Below are positions 44,301 through 55,945 of a stretch of DNA of 64,000 bases, one piece after another. Under the pieces are notes generated by a model. That model was not told the DNA's origin. It ran no database searches and saw nothing but the letters and a program-made list of their open reading frames with translations. Origin of the DNA: Ailurus styani (taxonomy: Eukaryota > Chordata > Mammalia > Carnivora > Ailuridae); NCBI GenBank assembly GCA_002007465.1, contig LNAC01000273.1, forward strand, positions 937,887 to 1,001,886, read 5' to 3'. The position numbers and the translations under genes are program-made. Position 1 is the stretch's first letter, and each line of letters begins with the position of its first letter.

Positions 44301-45540
44301 GATAAGTATGACCAAAATGAAAAGTTTTGGCATTAAAATGTGCTCACAGGGAAAGTGCAAGGAGAAAAAGATCTTTGAAAAGCTACAGGTAGAAATCACA
44401 AGGCAAAAAGAGGTTTGCTCGTTAGGGTAGAAGTGATGTTATCATTAGCCAGAATGTAAAGTTGCCATTCTGTTTTCATCTTTCCCTGGAAGGATAATGC
44501 TCAAATTGGAGCAAATACAATATAATTTTCTCAGAGCAGGAACATTTTATTGGGACTGTAAAATTTGTAAGATACCAGAAAGGAATAATAGACATCACAA
44601 CTTGATTATCTTTCTGGGTAGGAATGTGGAAAAGGAGAGAGAAGGGAACAACATACATAAAGCAAGTTTTATGAACTCAGATGCCCAGGGAGGAAGGTGT
44701 AGTGGGTGGTTGATATACAATATAAATTAAGTCATCCTGGTGTTTGAAAAGTACTTTCTCCCAGTTTTTGAAGTCAGAGTACCATATTGTCATATTCTTC
44801 CTCTCTTTTGTTAGGTGTATTTGTACCTAATTTTGCAATATGGAAAACCACAGATGATAAATGCGATGAATATGTAGGCTCAGTGTAAAAAAAAAAAAAG
44901 ACACACTGGAGAATATGTGCTTCGTCTAATATGGGAATTCAGATAATTATCACCATTTAGGGTGACACTGGGTCACACACATCTTCCAGCTTTGCGGAAG
45001 AAACTGGAAATCTAGATTTAATGAGGAATCTCATTATTTTTAAATACTATCTATTTATTGGTTTTGGATGAATCTTTAGGTATATTTGTTTCTTTGTATG
45101 TTTGTTTATAGCACTGAATAGGTCAACAGAGAGCAAACCAGATAACATCTCTGTGATCCAGATAACATCTTTTGGCCTTTGTTTTGACACCACTGGGTTT
45201 GTGACTGAATGGGCAGAATTCAGAAACAAAGGCAGTCCATAGACCTGGCTCCAAAGACCTGGCAAGTATCCATTTGGGAGATTCCTAGAAGGCCTAGATA
45301 GTGAAGCCTTGCTCCGTATGTAGTACAAAGAAATACAGAAGTTGGAATAAGAACAAAGTTTGGTGTCTCCCCCTTTTCCTGCATCTGTTCAGCTCTTACA
45401 GAATTACTTAAAACTCTTCGGTGAAGAACAATGCAAATATTATCGGGGAGCTAGCGTTTTTTCACTTCGGAAAAAGGGCAAATGATAAATAGGGTATAAC
45501 CTCTGTCTTTGGTGATTAAAGGTCATAGCAACAACCATTT
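41396..45540. other. Repeat-poor non-coding sequence
   Basis: About 4.1 kb without a recognisable mobile element apart from possible weak L2-like traces before 41660. It contains the candidate conserved element at 43360-44070. A short A-run lies at 44888-44900. No exon recognised. The 97-codon frame at 41674-41967 has no known motif. Confidence 0.45.
43360..44070. promoter_or_regulatory. Candidate conserved non-coding (enhancer-like) element
   Basis: Repeat-free, balanced sequence with clustered factor-like motifs. There is the 10-bp palindrome 'aataattatt' (43696-43705), SOX-like 'aacaaag' (43681-43687), 'tgtggt' RUNX-like and CACCTG E-box side by side (43784-43793), CpG-containing 'ggtccggacgcaag', and several ATTA/TAAT cores around 43470-43560 and 44025-44050. 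The texture resembles known vertebrate conserved enhancers. Conservation itself cannot be shown from one sequence. Confidence 0.3.
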
Positions 45541-45554
45541 TGCAATGGACTTCT

Positions 45555-45762
45555 TCTTTTTTTTTTTTTTTTAAGATTTTATTTATTCATTTGACAGAGA
45601 GAGATTACAAGTAGGCAGAGAGGCAGGCAGAGAGAGAGGAGAGAGGAGGAAGCAGGCTCCCTGATGAGCAGAGAGCCCGATGTGGGCCTCGATCCCAGGA
45701 CTCTGGGATCGTGACCTGAGCCGAAGGCAGCGGCTTTAACCCACTGAGCCACCCAGGCGCCC
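45555..45762 (-). mobile_element. Young mustelid-type CAN-SINE
   Basis: A perfect 14-bp target duplication 'tgcaatggacttct' (45541-45554 and 45763-45776). Complete body and head, with a small 'gagaggagagagg' expansion in the GA-rich part. Confidence 0.96.
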
Positions 45763-48305
45763 TGCAATGGACTTCTAAGCTCTAAGGACTACATGCATGC
45801 TGGCTCAACTGAAGATGTACCTTTCAGATCTTTTACTCTTCAGAACATATCTGGAGAGAAACACAACACCACCAGGCAGGATTGCTCTCAAGAACACTTT
45901 GGATTCCACTGTTTGCTGTTCTTACTTCTTTGGAAGATGCCTCTGGGTATCTCCCTTGGTTGGCTGAAGAGCCAAAGGCCGCTTCATAACCTGGGTTAAC
46001 AAGGCTTAATAAATTGTTCCCAGTAACACTGCAAGAAACTGACTTCTGCATGTGTCCCAGGAAATAAGTTTTAGTATTACTGATAGATTTTAGTACTACC
46101 GAGAGCAAAAACATTTCTGGTAAAGATAATACACTTGTAAAATTGTAATAGGTAAGGCAAAATAGCATCAAAAGAGATAGTGACACTCCCATCTACCATG
46201 ACCCACACTAGATATTATCCATACTGTAAATGTTTCCCAAGCAAATGCATTAAAAATGAAATTTTAGTTTTTTGAATTCCAGTGAGGTTGAACATCATTT
46301 TCCATGTAAAATGGACTATTACAGGCAGTTGGCGAGAATTAAGACAGTAATAGAGTGACCACTAGGAGTCAATGAATCTTCACCATACTTTTGTGATAAG
46401 AGTACTAACTTGCAAAATCAAGAAAATGTGAAATACACTTCCAAGCCTTTAGTAAATTTTTTTTACAGCATCTATTTTGAATTTAATGTAATGATGTGTG
46501 ATTTGAATGATAACATATTTCACTGGATAGGCAGCTGCTGTAACAAAACCAAAATATTTTGGTGGTTATAAGAGCTGAGCAAAATAGCAATACTGGTAAT
46601 AGTAGTTTGTTATTTATTTTACACTGTACCAAAAAGCCTATTTAAGGTTTATTTTGAAGGGTTGAAAAAATATTCTATAAGAAGAATTAAAATATAATGT
46701 AAAGCAATAGCTATTAAATGATGCATTCTCCTTTAAAACAGTTTTAACAGATAACACATACTAATGAATTAAAGAAACTAATTACTTTGTAAACAGACAA
46801 AATTTAACTTTGAAAGATTGAAAAATTATTTAACCCTATTTTAAAGGGCTCTTTTCATTATACATAGTGTATTAGTGGTATTGTCACTGACTACCCAAAT
46901 ATACCTTTTGTGTACATTTTTTCGTGCTGCTGATAAAAGTGTTTCTAAGTCTATACTTGGCCTGAGGAATGTGAAATGTTATTTAGAGGAAACTCCAAAT
47001 ATTTTCTTCTGACTTCTTCATCTTCAAATAATCTCATCTCTTATTTGATAACATTGAGAAATCTCTCTGAAAAAGCCTTTTCTCCCCACCCCCCCACCCC
47101 GCCCATAGGGAGAGTGAACTATAGATTTGGTTTCAAAGAAACCATTTCTAGTTTGTCCTAATCCTCTCTAGTGTCATGATATAGATGTGAAATATCTGAT
47201 CCAGTTACCTGTATCCTTTTTGGTCGTGTTCGTATTCCACTTGTTTAGGAAGTCTTTGAATCCTACGTAGAACAGTACTTGGCACATGAGCTTTGCTTTC
47301 TTTTTTTGTTATCTTCTTCCTCTTTTTAAGGATTTTGAGCTATAGAATAGATCTATTACAAAAAAGAATACATCTCTGAGGAGATCTCAGGACATAAATA
47401 ATTCATGTTTCGATTTAAAAATCAAAAAATGAATATTTCACGCCTATTAGTACCTGTAAATATCTTTTTCACTTTTGAATAGCTGGATTCTTTATTGGTT
47501 GGTGGTGTAACGCTGGACAGCCACCTCAAATTGTTACGGCCCATAATGTTTTGTCCTGCCCTGGTAAATACTACAAGAAAATCAGGCTTTTATATAAGGA
47601 CGTTGAAATCTGCTTATTAAAATTGCAATGACCCATATCTGGGAAAGACAATAAATACATATAGTGTTTCTGAATTGATTTTAAATGTAATTCCTCTAGG
47701 TTAGGGTTTAAGTCCCAAACTAAAAGGAAGAGGAAGTTGAGATGTAAATGATCAGGTACTTGAATTTAGCGATCAGTTTCATGAGTGCGTAATGGTGTCA
47801 GCAGTCGAGATAAAAAAAAAATATTGAGCAGGTTACATAAGGATAAAACTAATCCAACAGCTATTTAGTTATTGGAATATCATGGCCAATTATAGAGTAC
47901 AGAATCCCATTGTATTCTTTCCTGATCAGATTACATCATCTTGTTTTACGTTGTCATTGCTGACACCAAGATGTACCAGACCGGCAACTTCTTTGACAGC
48001 CAGTCTATGAGAGGTGTTAAAAATCCATTCTTTGGAAATCGCCAGAAACATGGTTCTAGTTAACTCTGGTTTGCACCAGCAACTGCTAACATAACTGTCA
48101 AAAGGAAAATGATCCAGCACCAGAGCATGTAAGAAATCTCTTATTTGAATCTGAACATGTGACAGAAAAAAGTTATTTATAACCTCCCATTTCTTTCTAA
48201 GACTGGTGAGCTGTACTAACTATAGGCTCTTTTGTTTGCTGAGCGCTCACACACAAAATCGTCATCTTCATCGTAATGCGCTCTGGCACTCTTAAAAACA
48301 GTAGT

Positions 48306-48345
48306 GTGGTGGGGGGGTGGTAGGGCGGGGGGGGGTGTAGGGTGT
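48306..48345 (+). repeat. G-rich tract with G-quadruplex potential
   Basis: Four or more G runs ('gggggggtggtagggcgg' continuing into a run of nine G's and a further 'ggg') within about 35 bases satisfy the usual G3+ spacing pattern on the plus strand. Confidence 0.8.
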
Positions 48346-49556
48346 TGGAGATTGAAGCAAGACAGTACTAAATCACTCTGACTAAAATGGGAGAGGGATT
48401 TTGGGAGTAGGAGGTATGAATGAAAAATCAGAGGTAAAGAAAAAGAGTCAATAGCTAAAAAGTGAGTAAAGGGGGGTGAGGGGGGAGAGGAAGACTGGTG
48501 TCAGCAAGGCCAAGAGAAGACCTGTCTAACTGGGGAACTGCAAGGGAAATGCTGTGACATCCTCAACTTATATCCTCTTTGATTTCAACGAATCTTTGGG
48601 AAATTAAATACCACTCTAAATGGGACCGACTTGGGGGAGAACTCGAAAAAGACAAGAGAACAACAGACATTAAATCGAAATTTCAAGAAAAAAGAATTTA
48701 TAGTAATTGATAATAAGTTTCTCTTTGTCTCACTATAAATAGTTTGAAGAGTACTTAAAAAATTTTAACAAATACTGGTGCCTAGAAGAACAGGTTCTGA
48801 TGATCACATGGCAACAGGTAGAAAATTAATAAACTAGAACACTCTCAAAAGAAGCCTGCCCCAATAGTAGGGTGTCTCGAAATCATGATAGATGAGAAAA
48901 TATTGAGGCAAAACACTTCCAGGCCTGAGATTAAGAAATGGAAGTTTATAACCAGGGGAAGCAGGTCCATGCTGGCTTTGTGACACCTGTGTTGCTGTTA
49001 AGGGCACACTGGGGACTAATAGAGGTTAGAGGCAGGAAGGTGAGACTGGTTTTAATGTGAGAAAGAATTTTCTAACCCCTGACTATGGCCAACAATAGAA
49101 GTTACTTTGGGAGGTTGCTGAAACCAAGTAAATACCGGGTATTTGTGTCTTGATTGTTGTATTAGACCTATCCAGACCACAGAGCCTCAGAGTACACTTA
49201 GAATTCTATGGTTATGTCCCCGGTGGTCCTTTCATCATGCAGTGCCTTTGATCCATTCTTTCAATCGTGCTTCAATTTAGAGAAAATAAATCCTGTATCA
49301 TTGGGTTCTGTAAAAGAAAAAAAAAAAAGATTCTCCCATTTCAACCAGGTATTTTAGCACCATTTTGCTAATAGTAAATTTCCAAAATTTAACCCCTTGC
49401 TTATGTGGTGCGTACAAACAATTCACAATCAAATACAAATGAAATTGACTTAATTAACCATTGACCAGCACAACTAAGAAGAAGGGCTCAAAATTTTATT
49501 TTGAAATAGAACTTTGGAGTTTTGCAAATCGAGTTCATTCTTACAAATATATGTGA

Positions 49557-49648
49557 AGGAGAAGAACGTGAGAGAGAAAGTAAGAGAAAAGAAAAGGGGG
49601 GAGGGAAGAGAGGGGAGAAGAGGAAAAGAGAAAAGAAGAGGACAGGGT
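49557..49648 (+). repeat. Polypurine (GA-rich) tract
   Basis: About 90 bases almost entirely A/G, with only a few pyrimidines near its left end. It gives rise to a Lys/Arg/Glu-rich frame that is not a gene. Such tracts can form triplex DNA, but nothing here shows a function. Confidence 0.85.
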
Positions 49649-51189
49649 AGGTTCAAGTGTGAATGTGTGTGTGTTCAGTCTCCCATTCCAGTGCCTTTCA
49701 GCAGGAGGACTGGAAGAGCAGTGAGCAAAAAGATTTATTTTTTAAACATGTACTATTATGGAGAAAAGGCCACGACATGCCAAAATGTTGAAAAAAAGCA
49801 GCCCCTGAACTCTGGCTAGGAGGATTATGGAACTCCAAAAATACACCAGACTGTGAGAACTACCACCTACATTTGCAATGTTTTACAAGTTAAAAATGTC
49901 ACAGCGCATAAAAATAGTTTTTTTCACCCCTGTGGACTGGTGGTTGGTGGTTTAACTTGAGAACCAGATTGCTGTGGTAGCATGAATAGCCTGAATATTC
50001 ATTCACAGCATGGAAATAAAATGAAAAATGGCTTTCATCAGACTTTCCTTGTGTCCAGGAAACACATTTAGTCTTCTGTTTCCCTCAAAGTCTTTTTAGG
50101 GAGAAAAAAAGGGGACTAGCTCTGTTTTCAGAAATGCTTGTAATCAATCCTCTCAAATCCAGAGTGATCGTGTCAGTTTTTGTCATGATTACATAAAGGT
50201 CTTTTTGTGATTTGATTATTTTTTTTTTAAACTAAGCTGGCGAGGGAAAGTAAAATATGAAACAATGCCATAGAATTTCTTAAGAATAGGCTGGTTCCTA
50301 AAGATAGGCTGTGAAACCTGAACGGGCTTACTTGAAACGGTTTAGCTTTCCGTGTTCAGCACTGTAGCTCACCGTTGAAAAGCTTCCAGCCTTGATCACT
50401 TATCCACAAACAAAAGGGGCTCTCTTCCAATCTCCTCACATTCTCCGTTCGGAGTGCTTGCATTTTCTCTTGTGGATCTTCTGCTTCACAGTCCTGGGGC
50501 ATCAGTAAACACCAAAGGTGTCCCAAACATATGGCCAGCCACAAGGTTTCCATGTGGGGTCTGGCTTTGAGTGTATCTGATGATTACACATTTCAAATAG
50601 AAACCCAGCTGGTGATTCCCTGAGCCTAGCTAGTCTCCATTCGGCTCCAAATGATCTGGGAGTGGATTTTCCTGTTTGAGGATTACCCGTTTCTGTAATG
50701 GCCCAGCTTCTGTTCCTTTGACCCTTTGGTCACCTCCACATCCTAGGGATCAAACTGCAATGATACTTCATTCCGTTGCTGGGGAGCTGGAGCAGCCAGC
50801 CAAGGCCAGTTGGGCCTGCAGGAGCAGGTGAAAATGACCTATTAGTAGAAACAGAAACATATTTTTAAATAGGCTCATATGTTCAATTCACCCCTGAAGG
50901 TTTTTATTTCCTCCTTGAACTTTTTCTTTCTTTTTTTTTTTTTAACTTGTGGTTTTCCTTTGACCCTGACGTTGGTTCGCATAATCACAAAATTATTGAT
51001 AATGGAGAGTTGAAGGACTCATTTTTTATTTTGCATTTTATCAGAGGGAAAAGCTAAGAAACTCTTTGAAGTCTTTAAAACATCTGGGGTAGCATAAATG
51101 TTTCCACATAGTGTAACTTAGTAACAAGTTATCTTTCTTTATCCCTCCCCCACCTCCACCACCCCCCCCCGCCCTTTTTTTTCCTCTTC

Positions 51190-51540
51190 TCACTTTGTCT
51201 TTGAAGATACAGTTCCTTCTGCCAGGAACATTCTTCTATGCCTTCTTTTGCTAAATCACTTGGAAAAGCCCATCCAAAACAGATACGTAAGGGTGGATTG
51301 TGTCCCTTTTATATGGTTTGATAGACCCTTGTGCTTTCAATACACAGATTCTATTATAATTGTAACGAATTAATTATTGAGGGTATAATAATGAAGCTAG
51401 GATTACCTGTTCACCATGTATCTTCTCTAGCAGGCAGTACTTTGAGTGGGCTGAAATGGGGTCAATTTTTCTTTTCCATGTGGATTAGCACAGTCCCTGG
51501 ACCATGTTGGAGACAATCAGTAAATACTTGCTGAATTAAA
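51190..51540 (+). mobile_element. L2 LINE 3' end
   Basis: 'ttccttctgccaggaacatt', 'ccttcttttgctaaatcact', 'tggattagcacagtccctgg' and 'cagtaaatacttgctgaatt' follow the sense L2 terminus. Confidence 0.75.
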
Positions 51541-52524
51541 AAAATTACTGACTATATGAATGAATGAAAGAAAGAAAGGATGGAAGGAAGAAAGAAAATA
51601 AACAAACCCTGGTAAACTTTTCCTCGACTTCCCAGATTATTTTTTTTTTTAAGTGACTTTCTGGGTTGATTTAGTAAACTTTATTCCTTACTGGATTGGG
51701 CAATCTACGCATAAGATCAGGAGACATCTGGTCATATTCCTCTTGGGAGTTTCTTCTTTTCCCCACATGTCTGTACTCAACTGTGTCCCAGCTCATAGTC
51801 TTTAACTTTTACATTGGGAGCTCCAAGTAAGCAGGAAAGAGAGAATAAAAGGAGATGGCAGTGGCAATTAGGAGAAGAGTTTCAGGGCTAGAAGACAGTG
51901 GAAAGTGAACAGGGGTAGCTTTCAAGGTTGAACAGCTAGGCTTGGCTTTAAAGAAGTTGGAACTGGTTGAAGTAGACCTTTAACTCTCCCCATTTTCAAC
52001 AAATGTCTCCTCTCTGTGGGACTTTTCCTTTCTGTGAGGCTCTCTATGTAAACTTCCAGTTCCAATGCTTGCCTGGGTACCTTCCAAAAAAAAAGTAATT
52101 CATCCTCTGGGTTATTGTTCCCGCCATCAAAACATCTCTGCTCTGTGTTCGAATACTAAAGGGTCTGCTCTTTCTGGAGGGCATGATGAAAAAAACTCCG
52201 GGCTCTAGAATCTGAGCATGCAGATTTGAGTCTCTGCTTATTTGGTAAATTACTGCTGCTCACAACTGCATTTTCCCTTGTCTTATCTGAATGCGCACCC
52301 AATCTCCTTTGTGTGTGTGTGTGTGTTGGGAGGGGGATGAGGTAGGTATTGAAACACTTTATAAATCTCTCTACACATCTGCTTTTCCTTCTTCTAATAA
52401 TTCACTTGACGAATAAATATGTCCTAAAATATTATTGGGTGGTTACTTTTTTTGCCATCCACAGTCTTCTACAGGCAAAACTTTAAAGCTAAATTACTTT
52501 TAACAACAAAACAACAACAGAAGG
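51541..52524. other. Non-coding sequence with simple repeats
   Basis: A purine-rich (GAAA)/(GGAA) stretch lies at 51560-51600 and (GT)8 at 52311-52326. No other feature recognised. Confidence 0.5.
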
Positions 52525-52680
52525 TACTGTTTACTAAGTACCTGCTGTGGCCAGGTGACTTAAATAACATTAACCAAATCGAAATAATTGAATATAATTC
52601 TTATTTATAGATTTGGAAACTGAGGCTCAAAAGTCATGTGGCTGCATTTCAAATACAGATCCTAGTATTAATACCATCTT
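52525..52680 (-). mobile_element. MIR SINE fossil
   Basis: 'tttactaagtacctgctgtg', 'gccaggtgacttaaataaca', 'tagatttggaaactgaggct' and 'aagtcatgtggctgcatttc' match MIR read in complement. Confidence 0.8.
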
Positions 52681-53867
52681 CTTACATCTCGATCCATGAT
52701 AAAATCTCACTATTTAAAAAAAAGTCATTGATTTCTTAAAAATTTAGGCACTTTAACAGTCTTGTGGGGGAAATTTTAAAACACATGTAAGTCTTGTGTA
52801 CAGGCTTCAAAAAAGTTTTTTTTAACTTTAGACCCTTATTTTTAAAACTCCACATATGAACAAAATTTGCATATAATTTCATGGGTTTTATGAACTGCCT
52901 TAAGCCAAGCCATGCAACTTTGGCTTAATAGCCCCTGCATTAAGGTATTATGAGCCCCATGATGTGGAATTCCTTTCCAGTACACAGTTAGCTTGGGGCA
53001 CCCTTGTCAGACAAAAGGCAGCTCCATGTGGCTCACGTGTAGCTAACCAGGGGTTTTCATCAGCAGCATTTGTTGACATTTTGAAGTCACATCATTCTTT
53101 GTTGTTGGGTCTATCCTGGGCATTGTAGGCTGCCAGCATCCGTATTCCCTCTCCCCACTGGATGCCAGTAATTATGGCCCCTCTCTTGTGCAAGTGTAAA
53201 TGTCTCCAGAATTGCTGATGTTCCCCTGGGGGCAAATCAGCCCCCCCCCTCCCCGCCCCTTGCTTTGAGAACAACTAAACTCACCTGGTTACTTAGGCAA
53301 TATGATTAAACAGGAGTCTGCACCATCGCTGTTTGGAGTTTCTGCATTTATGAATGCTTGTGTTTGCTGAGCCTTTAAAACTTTTCTTGTTAGAGACATG
53401 GGTTCTTGGCAGCTGCCGAGCTGATTTGTGTTGTTTTTTCTCCCTAGTGGCAGAGGAGTTAAGGATGGGTAAGAGGTGGGGCATGCCGTGCTCACAAATG
53501 CGGCCAGCTCATATCTCACTACTTGGAGGTTTATTTTTGTGAACAAATCCTCTTTTACAGTGTAAGTCCCTCACCAAAGGAAGAGTAAACCACATTCATA
53601 CCTAATGGTGATTTTAATGAGATCTTGAGAAAGAAAACTGAGTCTTTGAAACCACTAGGTTTTGATTTAAATCATGAAGACAAAAAACTAGGTGTGCTGA
53701 ATTCTAGAATCTCTAAGGTCATCAGGGGTCTGAGGGGTGGGGATCTGGAAGGCCACTGAGGTAGACATCACTGGTTTTGCAGTTGCTGGTAGTGTCCTGC
53801 CCAAAGAAATAGGAGTGATTAGTTCCATCATCTCCTTCCGCCTGCACCTCTCAGTTTTCTATTCTTT
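52681..53867. other. Unassigned non-coding sequence
   Basis: No repeat family recognised. A C-rich patch at about 53240-53260 (eight or more C's, then 'tccccgcccc') has G-quadruplex potential on the minus strand. Open frames between 53092 and 53546 on both strands have no known motif. Confidence 0.4.
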
Positions 53868-54056
53868 TTTTTTTTTTAAAAGATTATTTATTTATTTTTG
53901 AGAGCGGGGCGGGGGGGGGCTGGGGAGAGTGAGAGTTGAAAGTGCACAAGCAGGGGGAGGGGCAGAGGGAGAAGCAGACTCCCCGCTGAGCAGGGAGCCT
54001 GATGCAGGACTTGATCCCAGGATCCAGGGAACTTGACTGAGCCACCCAAACACCCC
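53868..54056 (-). mobile_element. Older arctoid-type CAN-SINE
   Basis: Poly-T tail side, 'gattatttatttatttttga', then an older body ('gcacaagcagggggaggggc') with a G-rich expansion near 53926-53943. The head is shortened ('ccagggaacttgactgagcc', 'acccaaacacccc'). A short duplication 'tctatt' flanks it. Confidence 0.92.
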
Positions 54057-54144
54057 TCTATTTTAAGTAAAGAACAAGGGCTGGTGGGGGGTGAGGGAGG
54101 GCAGTAGTGTGTGTAGTAGAAATAAATAAATACATCGCATAAAT

Positions 54145-54320
54145 TAATCTCATTTACTGTTCATCTCAACCCTTGGAGTGAAATTCTTATTTTATGATTG
54201 AAAGTACAAAGTCTCAGAGATATTACAGAATTTGTCTAATTTCCAACATTCATTGATTGTTAGACTTAGGACTTGAATCGGGGTCTGATTCCATAGCTCC
54301 TGCTTTTCCTCCTTATCCAC
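54145..54320 (-). mobile_element. MIR SINE fossil
   Basis: 'taatctcatttactgttcat', 'ctcaacccttggagtgaaat', 'gacttaggacttgaatcggg' and 'gattccatagctcctgcttt' match MIR in complement. Confidence 0.75.
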
Positions 54321-54797
54321 TTTCTCTCTTGTCCCACTCATCTTGCTCCTTTTCTCCCTCCTCCTCTCCTCTTCAACCTCTCCTTCTTACTCTTTTATTC
54401 CTTCCTTGGCGGGGGTAATTATGAAGGTAATATTTAATGGATAAAAAATATAAATATATATGTAAAATATAAAATGTAATAATTAACTAAATCCCTATGA
54501 TCCACACTCAAAAATTAAGGCATTGTAGCTACTTCCACGGTCTTCCCTTTTCCTACCTCTCTCCTCTAGAGATCCTATTATTATAATTCAGTGCTTTATC
54601 ATCGCCTTACCTTTAATATATATAAATATATACCTAAATAACCTATAATAAAAAAAAAAACAGCTAGAAATCTTGGGCAGAGACCATTCAAATATATGGA
54701 CAGAGTAAATGGAATTACCAACTCCCTTTAAGTGGAATTTGCTCAGCCCTAAGTAAATTTCCCATTCCCCAAGCAAGTATCAGAAAATAACATGCAA
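54321..54797. other. Pyrimidine-rich then AT-rich non-coding sequence
   Basis: A CT-rich stretch (54300-54410) is followed by AT-rich sequence with 'atatatgtaaaatataa'-type tracts. No feature recognised. Confidence 0.4.
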
Positions 54798-54987
54798 GGG
54801 GCACCTGGGTGGCTCAGTGGGTTAAGCCTCTGACTTTGGCTCAGGTCATGATCCCAGGGTCCTGGGATCCAGCCCTGCATCGGACTCTCTGCTCGGTGGG
54901 GAGGCTGCTTCGTCCTCTCTCCCTGCCTGCTGCTCTGCCTACTTGTAATCTCTCTCTCTGTCAAATAAATAAATAAAATCTTAAAAA
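54798..54987 (+). mobile_element. Young mustelid-type CAN-SINE
   Basis: Head 'ggggcacctgggtggctcag', body ending 'ctctgcctacttgtaatctc', tail '(aaat)n..aaatcttaaaaa'. Flanks 'agaaaataacatgcaa' and 'agaaaataagcaagacaa' are compatible with an imperfect target duplication. Confidence 0.93.
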
Positions 54988-55128
54988 AGAAAATAAGCAA
55001 GACAATGCCATTTTTTTTTCCTTAAAAGTTCACAATCAAAACTCAGTGTGTCCCTAGGAGTCACTCAGATTTAACATGCAGCTAAGGGACATTCATTATT
55101 ACTGTTTTAAAAACATACTGTCCTTTGA

Positions 55129-55308
55129 GGGGCACCTGGGTGGCTCAGTTGGTTCAGCGTCTGCCTTCTAGTCAGGTCATAATACCAGGACCCTGGCATC
55201 CAGCCCCGCATTAGGCTCCCTGCTCAGTGGGGAGCCTGCTTCTTCCTCTTCCTCAGTAGCTCCCCCTCCTTGCGCTCTCTTTAAAAATCTTTTAAAAAAT
55301 AAATAAAA
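55129..55308 (+). mobile_element. Older CAN-SINE
   Basis: Head 'ggggcacctgggtggctcag' with 'ttggttcagcgtctgcc' (the older TTGGTT form rather than GTGGGTT), and a diverged body without the mustelid motif. A 14-bp target duplication 'atactgtcctttga'/'atactgtcttttga' (55115-55128 and 55309-55322) has one mismatch. Confidence 0.93.
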
Positions 55309-55319
55309 ATACTGTCTTT

Positions 55320-55945
55320 TGAATATGCCATATTATTCACTTTTCCCATCAATGGGTAATGGTGTCCTTTTCACTTTTTTTTTCTATTATGAATCATGCT
55401 AGTACCTTGTGTGTACATGTTTCTTGGCTCGAGAAATATACACCTGGATATATCTTCTGGTGTATAGGGTATCCACCTAGAAGTAGTATTGCTGGGTCAT
55501 AGAGTATAAGAATGTACAACTCTACAAGATGCTGCCAAATGCTTTCCCCAAGGATTTTTCCAATTTATACTCCCACCAAGAATATTTAAGTCTATATTGA
55601 TGTTCATCCTCTCCTACACTTAGTATTTCAGATACTTTGCCAATCTAGTGGGTGCAAAGTGGTATCTCATTATACTCTTAGTTTGGATTTTCCTGATGAC
55701 TAATGAAGCTAAGCATCTATCCATACATTTATTTGCCGTTTGAGTTCCCTTTTCTGTGAAATGACTCCCTTTATTTTCAGCTGTTTCTAGTTTTATTGTT
55801 GATTTATAGGAGTTTTAATATGTTGGACTATAATACTTTGCCTAGTTTGTTTTACGAGTATCTTATCCCAGTTTGTGGCTTGTCTTTAGTTTTAAGTAGT
55901 GCCAACAACTTCTGCTTTTCACACTATATCTTACTTTCTCGGGAA
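55320..55945 (-). mobile_element. Antisense L1M 3'-UTR fragment
   Basis: 'agtagtattgctgggtcata', 'aatttatactcccaccaaga', 'ggtgcaaagtggtatctcat', 'cctgatgactaatgaagcta' and 'cccagtttgtggcttgtctt' lie in L1 3'-UTR complement order. The older SINE is inserted at its left edge. Confidence 0.85.

Larger units (their letters stand above)
45777..51185. other. Long SINE-free non-coding tract
   Basis: No carnivore SINE, LTR or clear LINE over about 5.4 kb. A faint L1 3'-UTR-like phrase ('gtgaggttgaacatcatttt', about 46281) is too short to call. A C-rich patch occurs at 47083-47105. Open frames at 45833-46192 (minus, 119 codons), 47926-48120 and 50356-50553 show no recognisable motif. Confidence 0.45.

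Noticed and set aside
45833..46192. 119-codon minus-strand open frame
   Set aside because: No motif or family resemblance, and several long open frames of this size are expected by chance.
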